A stretch of 64,000 nt of DNA, taken from positions 1-64,000 of the forward strand of contig NZ_FOUI01000001.1 in assembly GCF_900114825.1 (NCBI RefSeq), given 5' to 3'. Under the pieces are notes generated by a model. The model was not told the origin of the DNA, ran no database searches, and saw nothing but the letters and a program-made list of their open reading frames with translations. Positions within the stretch are counted from its first letter, which is position 1. Each line of letters starts with the position of its first letter. Made by a program: the position numbers and the translations under genes. Of the stretch, positions 1 through 9,429 are shown in pieces. Origin of the DNA: Halopseudomonas yangmingensis. GTDB lineage: Bacteria > Pseudomonadota > Gammaproteobacteria > Pseudomonadales > Pseudomonadaceae.

Positions 1-317
1 GCCATATGGCTTATTGACGACGCACAGACATGAAATGACCGAGGCCCCTCATCGCTACCGCTATCGTGCAAAAGCAGCTTAACTTAGTGCCATTCGGGTC
101 AGATGACAATTAATGCCGATGACAATTAATGCCTGCTGCTCTGGCCCTGCAGACCTTTTCATCTGACCCCGGTTCCCCCCATCCAGCGGCTCGTGCCCAT
201 AGCCCGGAACACCGCACCGCCTGCCACATATATCGTATTATTCACCCGCCAGCAGGGGTGTGGTCGGACGTGCCTGTCCGTGCCATGATCCGGAATCGGT
301 TTTGTGAGGTGAGTTGA
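1..317. other. Gene-free leading segment
   Basis: No convincing coding region is visible in the first 317 bases; the short open frames on both strands lack recognisable protein features. The only structure is a tandem 16-bp repeat (102-133) set inside an 11-bp inverted repeat (96-106 and 159-169), listed separately. The rest is presumably the 5' flank of the Nudix gene. Confidence 0.6.
96..169. repeat. Inverted repeat enclosing a tandem 16-bp repeat (REPIN-like)
   Basis: GGGTCAGATGA (96-106) is the perfect reverse complement of TCATCTGACCC (159-169). Inside the left part, GATGACAATTAATGCC occurs twice head to tail (102-117 and 118-133). Inverted GGGTCAGATGA-type ends resemble the short palindromic elements often found near REP-associated transposases, but no transposase is visible here. 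It could be a solitary REP-type element or the edge of one lying upstream of the window. Confidence 0.55.
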
Positions 318-932
318 ATGCTTGTCGAGCTGCTGCGCCAGCGGGTTCCGCTACACCAGCCCCGGGAGATCGACGCATCCGGTCTGCCGGAGGCCGGCGT
401 ATTGATTCCGCTGACCGGTTCGGCGAATCCCGAGGTGATACTCACCGTGCGCTCGCAGCGGCTGTCGACCCATTCCGGCGAGGTGGCCTTCCCCGGTGGA
501 CGGCGTGATCCGGGGGATATCGACCTCTGTCATACCGCGCTGCGTGAGGCGCACGAGGAAATTGGTTTGCTGCCGGAGCTGGTCGAGGTGGTCGGCCCGA
601 TGGACAGTCTGGTGTCGCGCTACGGTATCAAGGTCACGCCCTGGGTCGGCATAGTGCCGGAGGTGTTCGATCTGGCACCGAACAGTGGTGAGATTGAAGA
701 GGTATTCCGGGTGCCGGTGGAGTTCTTTCTGGATGACCGCCGGGAAATGACCCATCGCATCGATTATCAGGGGCGCAGCTGGTACGTGCCCAGCTACCGC
801 TTTGCCGGCCACAAGATCTGGGGGCTGACCGCCCTGATGCTGGCTGAGCTGATGAATGTAGCCTTTGACGCGGGAATTGCCTTGCATGCCCCGCAGGACA
901 GTGGCGCTGGGCGCCAGGAGGATAAACGATGA
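318..932 (+). CDS. CoA pyrophosphatase (Nudix hydrolase, NudL/YeaB type)
   Basis: 204 aa, the usual size for the NudL/CoAse group, which hydrolyses coenzyme A and CoA esters to 3',5'-ADP and 4'-phosphopantetheine. The Nudix box is intact at about residues 60-82: a GG start, then REAHEEIGL, giving the metal-binding RE-x2-EE-x-G pattern. Just before it, [10 protein letters not shown] matches the PGG-x4-D signature that separates CoA pyrophosphatases from other Nudix enzymes. The ATG at 318 follows GTGAGTTGA. The stop overlaps the start of the next gene (ATGA at 929-932), so the two are probably translationally coupled. Likely cytosolic; the in vivo substrate is inferred from the family. Confidence 0.88.
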   Translation: MLVELLRQRVPLHQPREIDASGLPEAGVLIPLTGSANPEVILTVRSQRLSTHSGEVAFPGGRRDPGDIDLCHTALREAHEEIGLLPELVEVVGPMDSLVSRYGIKVTPWVGIVPEVFDLAPNSGEIEEVFRVPVEFFLDDRREMTHRIDYQGRSWYVPSYRFAGHKIWGLTALMLAELMNVAFDAGIALHAPQDSGAGRQEDKR

Positions 933-1453
933 AGTACAGCCTGGGTGAGTCGCGGGTGGAGATGGCCGATGATGCCTGGATTGCCGACAGCGCGGCGGTG
1001 ATTGGCAAGGTGCGGCTGGAGGCCGGCGCCAATGTCTGGTTTTCTGCGGTGTTGCGTGGCGACAACGAACTGATCCTGATTGGCGAGCACAGCAATGTGC
1101 AGGATGGCGCGGTGATGCATACCGATATGGGCTATCCGTTGACCCTCGGTAAAGGGGTTACGGTTGGTCACAACGCCATGCTGCATGGCTGCACTGTGGG
1201 TGACTACAGTCTGGTCGGCATCAATGCGGTGATTCTCAATGGGGCGAAGATCGGCAAGTACTGCATCATCGGCGCCAACACGCTGATCCCTGAAGGCAAG
1301 GAGATTCCAGACGGTTCGCTGGTAGTGGGTTCGCCGGGCAAGGTGGTGCGCAGCCTGAGCGATGCGCAGAAAAAAATGCTCGAAGCCAGCGCCGCCCACT
1401 ATGTGCACAACGCCGCGCGCTACCGCCGCGATCTCAAGGTGCAGGAGGACTGA
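929..1453 (+). CDS. Gamma carbonic anhydrase family protein (YrdA/PaaY-like)
   Basis: 174 aa, made almost entirely of hexapeptide repeats of the left-handed beta-helix fold (for example [34 protein letters not shown]). Histidines expected to bind the trimer-interface metal are present in VMHTD and in [10 protein letters not shown]. The family covers gamma carbonic anhydrases and PaaY-type thioesterases, and the sequence alone does not decide activity. It overlaps the Nudix gene by 4 bp and its own stop overlaps the next start (1453), so it is the middle gene of a tight operon. The fold call is strong; the enzymatic role is uncertain. Confidence 0.88.
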   Translation: MKYSLGESRVEMADDAWIADSAAVIGKVRLEAGANVWFSAVLRGDNELILIGEHSNVQDGAVMHTDMGYPLTLGKGVTVGHNAMLHGCTVGDYSLVGINAVILNGAKIGKYCIIGANTLIPEGKEIPDGSLVVGSPGKVVRSLSDAQKKMLEASAAHYVHNAARYRRDLKVQED

Positions 1454-1674
1454 TGGCGCGTCCGCCGCAGCTCCAGGTACGCTCGCCCTGTGTGGGCATC
1501 TGCGCGCTGGATGACAACGACATCTGCATCGGCTGCCAGCGCAGCGGCAGCGAAATCAGCCGCTGGGGCCAGATGAGCACCGAGGAGCAGATGGAAGTAC
1601 TCAAACGCAGTCGCCAGCGGGCGGCAGAGCAGGGCTTGCTGATGTCTTCGGCGCCGCCGCGCATCGGTCGCTGA
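1453..1674 (+). CDS. DUF1289 family small cysteine-rich protein
   Basis: 73 aa. It carries the DUF1289 signature: [11 protein letters not shown], then ICIGCQRS and a following EISRW. Three cysteines (C-x3-C-x11ish-C) suggest a small metal-binding or Fe-S-like knuckle, though no function is established for the family. It starts one base inside the stop codon of the preceding gene, so it is co-transcribed with the carbonic anhydrase homologue; purT follows after 17 bp. Confidence 0.85.
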   Translation: MARPPQLQVRSPCVGICALDDNDICIGCQRSGSEISRWGQMSTEEQMEVLKRSRQRAAEQGLLMSSAPPRIGR

Positions 1675-1691
1675 CAGTCGGGGGAGTCAAT

Positions 1692-2873
1692 ATGAGTGTG
1701 ATTGGAACACCGGGCAGCGCGGGCGCAACCCGGGTGATGCTGCTGGGTTCGGGTGAGCTGGGCAAGGAGGTGGCGATCGAGCTGTTGCGTCTCGGCTGCG
1801 AAGTGATCGCCGTGGACCGCTACGCCAATGCGCCGGCGATGCAGGTGGCACAGCACTGGCGGGTGATCGACATGCTGGATGCCGAAGTTCTGCGCGCGCT
1901 GATCGAGGCCGAACGGCCGGATCTGATCGTGCCGGAGATCGAGGCCATCGCTACACCAGCCTTGCTGGAGCTGGAACAGCAGGGCTGGCGGGTGATTCCC
2001 ACCGCGCGCGCCGCCTGGCTGACCATGGATCGTGAGGGCATCCGCCGGCTGGCCGCCGAGCAACTGGGGCTGCCGACCTCGCCCTATCGATTTGCCGATA
2101 CTTTTGAGGAATATGTTGCAGCGGTCGAGGCCATCGGCATGCCCTGCGTGGTCAAGCCGGTGATGAGTTCTTCCGGCAAGGGCCAGAGTGTGTTGCGCGA
2201 GGCCGCGCAATTGCAGGCTGTCTGGGACTACGCCCAGGCTGGCGGGCGCGCCGGCAAGGGGCGGGTGATCATTGAGGGCTTTGTCGATTTCGATTACGAA
2301 ATCACCCTGCTGACCGTAAGCCATGTGGGCGGTATCGACTTTTGCGAGCCGATCGGCCATCGCCAGGAGGCCGGTGATTACCGCGAGTCCTGGCAGCCGC
2401 AGGCGATGTCGGCGCTGGCGCTGCAGCGTGCCCGCGAGGTGGCGCGGAAGGTGGTCGAGGCCTTGGGCGGCTATGGCCTGTTTGGTGTCGAGCTGTTTGT
2501 GCGTGGCGATCAGGTCTGGTTCAGCGAGGTGTCGCCGCGTCCGCACGATACCGGCATGGTGACCCTGATTTCCCAGGACCTGTCCGAGTTTGCACTGCAT
2601 GTGCGGGCTATTCTCGGTTTGCCGATCCCGGCGATTCGCCAGCTTGGCCCGTCCGCTTCGGCCGTGCTACTGGTGGAGGGCGAGTCCAGCCAGCCGCGCT
2701 TCGGCAATCTGCAGCAGGCACTGGCTGAGCCGGATACCCAGTTGCGCCTGTTTGGCAAGCCGGAGGTGCGCGGGCAGCGGCGTATGGGGGTGGCCCTGGC
2801 GCGCGCGGAATCGGTTGAGGCGGCCGTGGATAAGGCGTTGCGGGTGATTTCACGAATTGAGGTGCAGCTCTGA
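1692..2873 (+). CDS. purT: Formate-dependent phosphoribosylglycinamide formyltransferase
   Basis: 393 aa, full length for PurT, an ATP-grasp enzyme that makes formyl-GAR from GAR, formate and ATP in purine synthesis. The N-terminal Rossmann part shows [17 protein letters not shown]. The ATP-grasp region has [14 protein letters not shown] (lysine and glycine-rich loop) and [16 protein letters not shown] with the metal-binding Glu and Asn-loop equivalent. A GGGGAGT ribosome site sits 6-10 bases before the ATG. PurT gives a folate-independent alternative to PurN. The stop (TGA 2871-2873) overlaps the probable CTG start of the next gene. Confidence 0.96.
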   Translation: MSVIGTPGSAGATRVMLLGSGELGKEVAIELLRLGCEVIAVDRYANAPAMQVAQHWRVIDMLDAEVLRALIEAERPDLIVPEIEAIATPALLELEQQGWRVIPTARAAWLTMDREGIRRLAAEQLGLPTSPYRFADTFEEYVAAVEAIGMPCVVKPVMSSSGKGQSVLREAAQLQAVWDYAQAGGRAGKGRVIIEGFVDFDYEITLLTVSHVGGIDFCEPIGHRQEAGDYRESWQPQAMSALALQRAREVARKVVEALGGYGLFGVELFVRGDQVWFSEVSPRPHDTGMVTLISQDLSEFALHVRAILGLPIPAIRQLGPSASAVLLVEGESSQPRFGNLQQALAEPDTQLRLFGKPEVRGQRRMGVALARAESVEAAVDKALRVISRIEVQL

Positions 2874-3589
2874 GCCGCGCCTGGTACCTGCTGGCACCGG
2901 CATTGCCGCTATTGCTGCCGCAGGCATTGTGGGTGAAGCGGACTGCCCTGCGTTTGCCGGAAGCTGGCGGTCCACAGCAGGACCAATACCGGATTGCCGG
3001 CTGCCAGGCACGGCCGTTGCGGCTGTTGCTGCTTGGCGAGTCCACCGTGGCTGGTGTGGGTGTGGCCAGCCAGCAGCAGGCACTGGCCGGCCAGTTGGCG
3101 GCGCAGTTGGCGCAACGGCTGGGGCGCAGCGTCGAGTGGCAAGCAATAGGCAGCAACGGGGCGCGGGCACGCGATTGCCTGTCGGCGCTGATACCTAAGG
3201 TGCAGGGTGACTGGGATCTGGCAGTGCTGGTCCTGGGTGTGAATGACACCACACACCTGACGACGCGCTGGCGCTGGCGCCGGGAAATTGGGCAATTGCT
3301 GGAGAGTTTGCAGGCACGCAGTCAACGGTTACTGCTCTGTGGCGTGCCGCCGGTCGGTGAGTTTGCTGCCTTGCCACAGCCGCTGCGCGGCTGGTTCGGT
3401 TTGCGCGCCAGCTTGCTGGATGGCGATCTGCGCGATCTGGCGCGGCGCAAAAACTGCTTGCATGTGCCAGTCGTGGCCGGATTGCAGCCGGAGTTGCTGG
3501 CCGCTGACGGCTATCACCCCTCGGCCCTGGGCTACCGGCAGTGGGCTGGCCTGTTGGCCGATCAGTTGCTGGCAGATGGCTCGTTTTGA
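2870..3589 (+). CDS. SGNH/GDSL-type hydrolase, membrane-anchored
   Basis: Read from CTG at 2870 this gives 239 aa beginning (M)[21 protein letters not shown], a plausible N-terminal signal anchor. The next start-like codon is a TTG at 2903, which would cut into that hydrophobic segment. Block I of the SGNH family is [13 protein letters not shown] (catalytic Ser in GEST). Block III is [16 protein letters not shown], and the terminal catalytic Asp-x-x-His is [10 protein letters not shown]. Such enzymes are esterases, lipases or acetylhydrolases; the substrate cannot be told. CTGA overlap with purT suggests coupled translation. Its 3' end overlaps the convergent transporter gene by 28 bp. Confidence 0.8.
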   Translation: MSRAWYLLAPALPLLLPQALWVKRTALRLPEAGGPQQDQYRIAGCQARPLRLLLLGESTVAGVGVASQQQALAGQLAAQLAQRLGRSVEWQAIGSNGARARDCLSALIPKVQGDWDLAVLVLGVNDTTHLTTRWRWRREIGQLLESLQARSQRLLLCGVPPVGEFAALPQPLRGWFGLRASLLDGDLRDLARRKNCLHVPVVAGLQPELLAADGYHPSALGYRQWAGLLADQLLADGSF

Positions 3590-4854
3590 GCTGGCGACAG
3601 TTTACGTGGCCAGACGCGCACGCTTTTCACCATATTGTCCTTGATCTGCAAAATTTCCATGCGGTAGTTGCCGATGCTCAGGCACACGCTGGTGTCCGGG
3701 ATGCTTTCCAGTTGCTCGGTAATCAGCCCGTTGAGGGTTTTCGGGCCATCGGCCGGCAGTTTCCATAGCAGGTGTCGGTTAATGTCACGGATCGCCGCGC
3801 TACCATCGATGACATGGCTGCCATCATCCTGTGGGTGAATATCCTGATTGGTCAGCAACAGATCAGTGGTGAACTCGCCAACGATCTCCTCGAGGATGTC
3901 TTCCAGCGTCACCAGGCCAATCACGTCGCCATATTCATCGACCACCATGGCAATTCGGCGTTTCTGCTTCTGGAAGTTAATCAGCTGAGTATGCAGCGGT
4001 GTACTTTCCGGAATGAAATAGGGTTCCTTGCAGGCTTCGATCAGTGCTTCGTGGGTCAGCTCGCCACGGCTCAGCAGGCGCGCAATGGCGCGCATGTGCA
4101 CAATGCCGCTGACCTGATTGATATCGCCGCGAAAAACCGGCAGGCGGGTATGCCGGCAGTTGCGCAGCAGGGTGCTGATGCTGGCGATGTCGTCATCCAG
4201 ATCGATGCCGATAGTTTCGTTGCGCGGCACCATGATGTCGTTAACTGTCATCTTCTCCAGGTCAAGGATGCCCAGCAGCATGTTCTGGCGGTTGCGGGTA
4301 ATGCCCAGACCCGCTTCGCGCACCACGGTACGCAGTTCCTCGGTGGACAGCTGGTCGCCGCTGTGGTCGCCGGGATTGACCCCGAGCAGGCGAAGAAGCA
4401 TGTTGCTGATCGCGCCACAGGCCCAGACCACCGGATACAGTAACTTCTGCAACACCAGCAGCACTATGCTCACAGGATAGGCAATACGCTCCGGACGCAG
4501 AGCTGCCAGGGTTTTCGGGGTAATTTCACCGAAGATCAGAATGATGATGGTCAGTCCGAAGGTGGCGATGGCGATGCCGGCCTCGCCCCAGAAATGCACA
4601 GCCAGAACGGTGGCGATCGAGGCGGCCAGAATGTTGACGATATTGTTGCCAACCAGAATGGTGCCGAGCAGGCGGTCTGGTCGCTCCAGCAGGCGCGAAG
4701 CGCGCCCGGCACCCTTGTGACCTTGCTTGGTCAAGTGCTTCAGGCGATAGCGATTGAGGCTCATCATGCTGGTTTCGGAGCTGGAGAAAAACGCCGAGAG
4801 CATGATCAGGATGACCAGCAGAATCAGCAGCGCCCCGGTATGGGATTCGTTCAC
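3562..4854 (-). CDS. CNNM/CorB-type transporter (DUF21-CBS-CBS-CorC_HlyC)
   Basis: 430 aa. The N-terminal DUF21 domain (about 1-190) has four hydrophobic segments and the family motifs FFSSSETSMMSLNRYRL, LVGNNIVNILAAS and FGEITPKTLA. Two CBS domains follow (about 200-325, including MVPRNETIGID and DEYGDVIGLVTLEDILEEIVGE). A C-terminal CorC_HlyC domain occupies about 345-425. CNNM/CorB homologues act in Mg2+ (Co2+) export or resistance at the inner membrane, with the CBS pair sensing Mg-ATP. It lies 30 bp downstream of the CcsA-like gene on the same strand. Older databases call this family hemolysin; nothing here supports a haemolytic role. Confidence 0.9.
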   Translation of the reverse strand: MNESHTGALLILLVILIMLSAFFSSSETSMMSLNRYRLKHLTKQGHKGAGRASRLLERPDRLLGTILVGNNIVNILAASIATVLAVHFWGEAGIAIATFGLTIIILIFGEITPKTLAALRPERIAYPVSIVLLVLQKLLYPVVWACGAISNMLLRLLGVNPGDHSGDQLSTEELRTVVREAGLGITRNRQNMLLGILDLEKMTVNDIMVPRNETIGIDLDDDIASISTLLRNCRHTRLPVFRGDINQVSGIVHMRAIARLLSRGELTHEALIEACKEPYFIPESTPLHTQLINFQKQKRRIAMVVDEYGDVIGLVTLEDILEEIVGEFTTDLLLTNQDIHPQDDGSHVIDGSAAIRDINRHLLWKLPADGPKTLNGLITEQLESIPDTSVCLSIGNYRMEILQIKDNMVKSVRVWPRKLSPAQNEPSASN

Positions 4855-4884
4855 GGTTTTACCTTGGAGTGTCGGGTAGACGGT

Positions 4885-5685
4885 TCACAGCGGCAGAATG
4901 AATTCGCGCACCAGCTTGCTGCCGAAGTAGGCCAGTGCCAGTAGTAGAAAGCCGCCGAGGGTCCAGCGGATTGCCAGACTGCCACGCCAGCCGCGCATAA
5001 AGCGCCCCCACAACAGAATGCCAAAGGTGATCCAGGCCAGTAGTGATAGCAGCGTCTTGTGCATCACCTCGTCAGCCAGCATGTCGCCGACGAACAGGAA
5101 GCCGGACAGCAGCGCCAGGGTCAGCAGGGTCTCACCGCATAACAGGTACTGAAACAGCAGGTGCTCCATCGTCTGTAACGGGGGGAAGGTACCCATAAAG
5201 CGAGTCGGGTGTCGATGCCGTAGCTGATAGTCCTGTACTGCCAAAAGAACGGCCTGGAAAACCGCAATGGTAATGATGCCGTAGGCAAGGATGGATAACA
5301 GTATATGTGCGAGCAAGCCGCCATTGCCGGCAATTACCAGTGAACGGTGATCGGGCAGGAATAGCGAAAGGAGCGTGGTGACAAAGGCCAGCGGGAAGAG
5401 CCCGAGGAACAGACTGGTGACCGGTGCTTGCAGACTGGAGACCAGTACTACTGCAACCACCAGCCAGGCGATCAGTGATGATACGTTAAAGAAACCGAGG
5501 GCCAGCGAGCCGTTGTTGAAGATCAGTGCTGCCATGCTGATGGCGTGGACGACCAGCGCCGCAGCACCGATACCACGTAGCAGGTGCGGGTTGATGGTTG
5601 TGCGCAGTTGCAGGCTGCGCGCCTGATATAGGGTGCCGGCGAGGTAAAGGGCGGCTGCCAGCAGGCTGGAAATCAGGGCGGTCAT
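4885..5685 (-). CDS. CcsA/YpjD-like inner-membrane protein (cytochrome c assembly family)
   Basis: 266 aa from the ATG at 5685 (MTALISSLLAAALYLAGTLY). The open frame runs further upstream, but that extension is Arg/Ser-rich and not protein-like. Eight or so hydrophobic segments are visible, with HILLSILAYGIITIAVFQAVLL resembling the core of CcsA/HemX-type haem-handling proteins. This gene stands next to ffh in pseudomonads and its precise role is unknown. It is transcribed away from ffh and is probably the first gene of a two-gene unit with the CNNM transporter. Confidence 0.85.
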   Translation of the reverse strand: MTALISSLLAAALYLAGTLYQARSLQLRTTINPHLLRGIGAAALVVHAISMAALIFNNGSLALGFFNVSSLIAWLVVAVVLVSSLQAPVTSLFLGLFPLAFVTTLLSLFLPDHRSLVIAGNGGLLAHILLSILAYGIITIAVFQAVLLAVQDYQLRHRHPTRFMGTFPPLQTMEHLLFQYLLCGETLLTLALLSGFLFVGDMLADEVMHKTLLSLLAWITFGILLWGRFMRGWRGSLAIRWTLGGFLLLALAYFGSKLVREFILPL

Positions 5686-5855
5686 GTGTCCTTGGCTATA
5701 AATGACGACAGAACCGCAGTGTCGCACAAGCGACGGTGCCGATAAAGCGTTTCGGCGCGTTGGGCAGCCGGCTGCGGCGTGACTGCTGCACGCCTTGACG
5801 CGGCAGGGTATACTGCGCCGCTTGAAACAGCGCACCCTGACCTGGAGATGCACCG

Positions 5856-7259
5856 ATGTTCGAAAACCTCACGGACCGCCTATCGCACAGCCTGCGCGGC
5901 CTTACTGGCCGGGCCAAGCTGACCGAGGACAACATCAAGGACACGCTACGCGAAGTGCGTATGGCGTTGCTTGAGGCGGACGTGGCGCTGCCGGTGGTCA
6001 AGACCTTTGTTGATCAGGTGCGTGATCGTGCGGTGGGTCAGGAAGTCTCGCGCAGCCTGTCGCCGGGGCAAGTGTTCGTCAAGATCATCAAGGCCGAGCT
6101 GGAAGCGGTCATGGGTGAGGCGGTACCGCTGAATCTGGCGGTGACCCCGCCGGCAGTGATCCTGATGGCCGGTCTGCAGGGCGCGGGCAAGACCACCAGC
6201 GTCGCCAAGTTGGCCAAGACCCTGCGCGAGCGGCAGAAGAAAAAGGTCATGGTGGTGAGTGCCGACGTCTACCGTCCGGCGGCGATCAAACAGCTCGAGA
6301 CCCTGGCCGCCGAGGTCGGGGTGACCTTCTTCCCATCGGATGCCGGGCAGCAGCCGGTCGCCATCGTCGAGGCGGCGATGCGCGAGGCGAAGAACACCTT
6401 TATGGATGTGCTGATCGTCGATACCGCCGGTCGTCTGCATGTCGATGCCGACATGATGGACGAGATCAAGCGGGTGCATGCGGCGGCGCGTCCGGCGGAA
6501 ACCCTGTTTGTGGTCGACGCCATGACCGGTCAGGATGCGGCTAATACCGCCCAGGCTTTCAACGAAGCGCTGCCGCTGACCGGGGTGATCCTGACCAAGG
6601 TCGACGGTGATGCGCGCGGTGGTGCAGCGCTGTCGGTACGCCATATCACCGGCAAACCGATCAAGTTCCTCGGGGTTGGCGAGAAGACCGACGCCCTCGA
6701 ACCCTTCCATCCTGACCGGGTTGCCTCGCGCATCCTCGGCATGGGTGACGTGCTCAGTCTGATCGAGCAGGCCGAGCAGAAGCTCGACAAGGCCAAGGCC
6801 GACAAGCTGGCGCAGAAGCTGAAGAAGGGCAAGGGCTTCGATCTGGAAGATTTCCGCGACCAGTTGCAGCAGATGCGCAGCATGGGCGGTCTGGGTTCGA
6901 TGATGGACAAGCTGCCAATGATGGGCGGCAAGATCAGCCCCTCGCAGATGGAAACCGCGCAGACCCAGGCCGAGAAGCAGTTCCGCCAGATGGAGGCGAT
7001 CATCAACTCGATGACCCCTGGTGAGCGGCGCAATCCGGACATTATCAGTGGTTCGCGCAAGCGCCGCATCGCCGCCGGTTCCGGTACCCAGATTCAGGAC
7101 ATCGGTCGTCTGATCAAGCAGCACAAGCAGATGCAGAAGATGATGAAAAAGGTCGCTGGAAAGGGCGGTTTGTCCAAGCTGATGCGCGGCATGGGTGGCA
7201 TGGGCGGTGGCATGGGCGGCGGTGGCATGCTGCCGCCGGGCGGCATGCCGAAGTTCTGA
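5856..7259 (+). CDS. ffh: Signal recognition particle protein Ffh
   Basis: 467 aa. The N domain is followed by the SRP GTPase G domain, with P-loop [19 protein letters not shown] (G3) and [10 protein letters not shown] (G4). A methionine-rich M domain at about 300-467 binds 4.5S RNA and signal sequences and contains [13 protein letters not shown]. The C-terminus is a Gly/Met tail ([17 protein letters not shown]). Ffh with 4.5S RNA targets nascent inner-membrane proteins to FtsY and SecYEG. ATG at 5856 has GGAG 7-10 bases upstream. The genes for ribosomal protein S16 and tRNA/rRNA maturation follow, as in other pseudomonads. Confidence 0.97.
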   Translation: MFENLTDRLSHSLRGLTGRAKLTEDNIKDTLREVRMALLEADVALPVVKTFVDQVRDRAVGQEVSRSLSPGQVFVKIIKAELEAVMGEAVPLNLAVTPPAVILMAGLQGAGKTTSVAKLAKTLRERQKKKVMVVSADVYRPAAIKQLETLAAEVGVTFFPSDAGQQPVAIVEAAMREAKNTFMDVLIVDTAGRLHVDADMMDEIKRVHAAARPAETLFVVDAMTGQDAANTAQAFNEALPLTGVILTKVDGDARGGAALSVRHITGKPIKFLGVGEKTDALEPFHPDRVASRILGMGDVLSLIEQAEQKLDKAKADKLAQKLKKGKGFDLEDFRDQLQQMRSMGGLGSMMDKLPMMGGKISPSQMETAQTQAEKQFRQMEAIINSMTPGERRNPDIISGSRKRRIAAGSGTQIQDIGRLIKQHKQMQKMMKKVAGKGGLSKLMRGMGGMGGGMGGGGMLPPGGMPKF

Positions 7260-7281
7260 ATGGCGCTGGCGGAAAAAACAG

Positions 7282-7310
7282 TTTTCAACGGTCGCGCAAT
7301 TCCGTAGAAT
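7282..7310 (+). promoter_or_regulatory. Candidate sigma-70 promoter for rpsP operon
   Basis: TTTTCA (7282-7287), a 17-bp spacer, then TAGAAT (7305-7310), followed by GC-rich DNA beginning ACGCGACC. It sits about 90 bp before the rpsP start in the 142-bp ffh-rpsP gap. The -10 matches the consensus at 5 of 6 positions and the -35 at 4 of 6. Predicted by eye only. Confidence 0.45.
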
Positions 7311-7401
7311 ACGCGACCTTTCGGGTACCCGGCATGCGTGCGCATGTGGTGACCCAACCAATGCAGCAACATGCGTTACTCAATACAGGAACGAAGTCCA
7401 C

Positions 7402-7650
7402 ATGGTAACTATTCGTCTCGCTCGCGGCGGCTCCAAGAAGCGCCCCTTCTATCACCTGACCGTTGCCAACAGCCGCAACGCCCGTGACGGCCGTTTCGTC
7501 GAGCGCGTTGGCTTTTTCAACCCGGTTGCCACCGGTGCTGAAATTCGTCTGTCGGTGAACCAGGAGCGTGTCAGCTACTGGCTGAGCCAGGGCGCCCAGC
7601 CCTCCGAGCGCGTCGCCGCTCTGCTGAAGGAAAATCAGGCTTCCGCCTGA
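7402..7650 (+). CDS. rpsP: 30S ribosomal protein S16
   Basis: 82 aa from ATG 7402 ([19 protein letters not shown]), the normal bS16 length, with the conserved [19 protein letters not shown] and GFFNP stretches. The frame is open further 5' into the ffh gap, but that part has no homology-like features. CAGGAACG precedes the start. First gene of rpsP-rimM-trmD-rplS; rimM follows one base after the stop, consistent with coordinated synthesis of ribosome components. Confidence 0.97.
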   Translation: MVTIRLARGGSKKRPFYHLTVANSRNARDGRFVERVGFFNPVATGAEIRLSVNQERVSYWLSQGAQPSERVAALLKENQASA

Positions 7651-7651
7651 G

Positions 7652-8194
7652 ATGAGTCTCGAGCCCGTGGCGCCGGCCAGTGATCTGCTGGTGCTGGGCA
7701 AGATAGTCTCGGCCCATGGGATCCGCGGCGCGGTCAAGGTGTATTCGCACACCGACCCGCTGGACAATCTGCTCGACTATCCGCAGTGGACACTACGCCG
7801 CGATGGTCAGCAGCAGACGCTGCGGGTAACCGGCGGGCGGCTGCAGGGCAGGGTACTGGTCGCCAGTCTCAAGGGGGTTGCCGATCGCAATCAGGCCCTC
7901 GAGCTGGTTGGCTGGGAAATCTGTCTGCCACGCGAGCAGCTGCCGGATTTGCAGGATGGCGAGTTCTACTGGCATCAGCTGGAAGGTCTGCGCGTGGTGA
8001 CCCGAGAGGGGCAGCTACTCGGTGTGATCGATCATTTGCTGGAGACTGGTTCTAACGACGTGATGGTGGTCAAGCCCTGCGAGGGGAGCATTGACCAGCG
8101 CGAGCGTCTGCTGCCGTATCTGCCCGGCCAGTATGTGCTGGACATAGATTTGCAGCAGGGTGTCATGCAGGTCGACTGGGATCCGGAGTTCTGA
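7652..8194 (+). CDS. rimM: Ribosome maturation factor RimM
   Basis: 180 aa. The N-terminal RimM barrel contains LVLGKIVSAHGIRGAVKV, and the C-terminal PRC-barrel begins near residue 95 (EFYWHQLEGLRVVTREGQLLG) and ends LLPYLPGQYVLDIDL. RimM binds S19 in the 30S head and assists maturation of the 16S rRNA 3' domain. The ATG at 7652 lies one base after the rpsP stop. The stop is three bases before the GTG of trmD, so the operon is tightly packed. Confidence 0.96.
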   Translation: MSLEPVAPASDLLVLGKIVSAHGIRGAVKVYSHTDPLDNLLDYPQWTLRRDGQQQTLRVTGGRLQGRVLVASLKGVADRNQALELVGWEICLPREQLPDLQDGEFYWHQLEGLRVVTREGQLLGVIDHLLETGSNDVMVVKPCEGSIDQRERLLPYLPGQYVLDIDLQQGVMQVDWDPEF

Positions 8195-8197
8195 TCG

Positions 8198-8947
8198 GTG
8201 TGGGCTGGCGTGGTCAGTCTGTTCCCGGAGATGTTTGCTGCTCTCAGTGAGCACGGTGTCACCGGTCGGGCGGTCAAGCGTGGTCAGCTACAGCTGGCGT
8301 TCAGCAGTCCGCGTGAGCATGCCCACGACCGCCATCGCACGGTGGATGATCGCCCCTTCGGTGGCGGCCCCGGCATGCTGATGAAGGTCGAGCCGTTGCT
8401 GGCCGCGATTGACAGCCTGCAGCAGCAGGCGCCGGCCCGGCCACGGGTGATCTACCTGTCGCCCCAGGGGCGGCCGCTGGATCAGCAGCGGGTGCAGGAG
8501 CTGGCGCAGCTCGACAGTCTGCTGTTGATCTGCGGGCGCTATGAAGGCATCGACGAGCGCATCATCGAGATGTGTGTCGATGAAGAAATTTCCATCGGTG
8601 ACTATGTGTTGTCCGGTGGTGAGCTGGGAGCCATGGTGCTCCTGGATGCAGTAACCCGTCTGATCCCCGGCGTGCTCGGGCATGCGGATTCAGCGGTAGA
8701 GGATTCATTCACGGATGGGCTGCTGGATTGCCCGCATTACACCCGTCCTGAAGAATTTGCCGAGCGGCGCGTACCGGAGGTGCTGCTCAGTGGCAATCAT
8801 GAACTGATCCGGCGCTGGCGACTCAAGCAGTCACTGGGCAGAACCTGGCATCGCCGGCCAGAGTTGCTCGACCGACGTGACTTGAGCGAAGAACAGCAGA
8901 AGCTGTTGGCGGAATTTATCCGCGAGCAGGCAACCGATAACCCGTAA
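8198..8947 (+). CDS. trmD: tRNA (guanine-N1)-methyltransferase TrmD
   Basis: 249 aa, started at GTG 8198 ([13 protein letters not shown]). It methylates G37 of tRNAs reading CNN codons, which prevents +1 frameshifting. The deep trefoil-knot AdoMet site is visible in [26 protein letters not shown] and [18 protein letters not shown]. Length and C-terminal helical domain (HYTRPEEF onward) are standard. It lies three bases after rimM and 32 bp before the rplS start. Confidence 0.97.
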   Translation: MWAGVVSLFPEMFAALSEHGVTGRAVKRGQLQLAFSSPREHAHDRHRTVDDRPFGGGPGMLMKVEPLLAAIDSLQQQAPARPRVIYLSPQGRPLDQQRVQELAQLDSLLLICGRYEGIDERIIEMCVDEEISIGDYVLSGGELGAMVLLDAVTRLIPGVLGHADSAVEDSFTDGLLDCPHYTRPEEFAERRVPEVLLSGNHELIRRWRLKQSLGRTWHRRPELLDRRDLSEEQQKLLAEFIREQATDNP

Positions 8948-8979
8948 TGCAAGTCCGGCGGCTTGCGCAGGAGCATAAA

Positions 8980-9327
8980 ATGTCCAAGATTATTGCCCAG
9001 ATTGAAGCAGAACAGATGACCAAGGAAGTCCCCCCGTTTGCCCCGGGTGACACCGTGATTGTTCAGGTAAAGGTAAAGGAAGGTGATCGTCAGCGCCTGC
9101 AGGCCTTCGAAGGTGTGGTTATCGGCAAGCGCAACCGTGGCCTGAACTCGGCCTTCACCGTACGCAAGATCTCCAGCGGTGTTGGCGTTGAGCGTACCTT
9201 CCAGACCTACTCGCCGCTGGTTGACAGCATCACCGTCAAGCGTCGTGGTGACGTGCGCAAGGCCAAGCTGTACTACCTGCGCGAACTGTCCGGCAAGGCC
9301 GCCCGTATCAAGGAAAAGCTCGGCTGA
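8980..9327 (+). CDS. rplS: 50S ribosomal protein L19
   Basis: 115 aa from ATG 8980 ([20 protein letters not shown]), the expected bL19 size. An upstream in-frame ATG at 8947 would add 11 residues not seen in L19 proteins, and the ATG at 8980 has GCAGGAG 8-14 bases before it. Conserved [17 protein letters not shown] and [14 protein letters not shown] are present. Last gene of the operon, followed directly by an intrinsic terminator. Confidence 0.97.
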   Translation: MSKIIAQIEAEQMTKEVPPFAPGDTVIVQVKVKEGDRQRLQAFEGVVIGKRNRGLNSAFTVRKISSGVGVERTFQTYSPLVDSITVKRRGDVRKAKLYYLRELSGKAARIKEKLG

Positions 9328-9350
9328 GCCTGACCGGTTACGCGGTATCG

Positions 9351-9377
9351 AAAAAGCAGCCTCCGGGCTGCTTTTTT
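9351..9377 (+). terminator. Rho-independent terminator after rplS
   Basis: AAAAAGCAGCC, loop TCCG, GGCTGCTTTTTT: an 11-bp stem with a run of six T, 24 bp after the rplS stop. The A-run on the 5' side makes it potentially bidirectional. Confidence 0.93.
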
Positions 9378-9429
9378 GCGCCTGTTTGCCGGCTTGCGAG
9401 TATTGTCCCGGCGCTGCACACTGCCTGCC

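Noticed and set aside
102-133. Tandem repeat as the start of a CRISPR array
   Set aside because: Two copies of 16 bp with no spacer between and no cas genes.
3562-4854. Hemolysin annotation for the DUF21-CBS protein
   Set aside because: The name is historical; domain order and motifs are those of CNNM/CorB transporters.
5795-5814. TTGACG and TATACT before ffh as a promoter
   Set aside because: The hexamers are only 8 bp apart, so they cannot form one sigma-70 promoter; the TATACT alone has no matching -35.
5946-7361. 471-codon open frame on the minus strand opposite ffh
   Set aside because: His/Leu/Gln-rich translation with no domain; it is the antisense shadow of ffh caused by GC-rich codon use.
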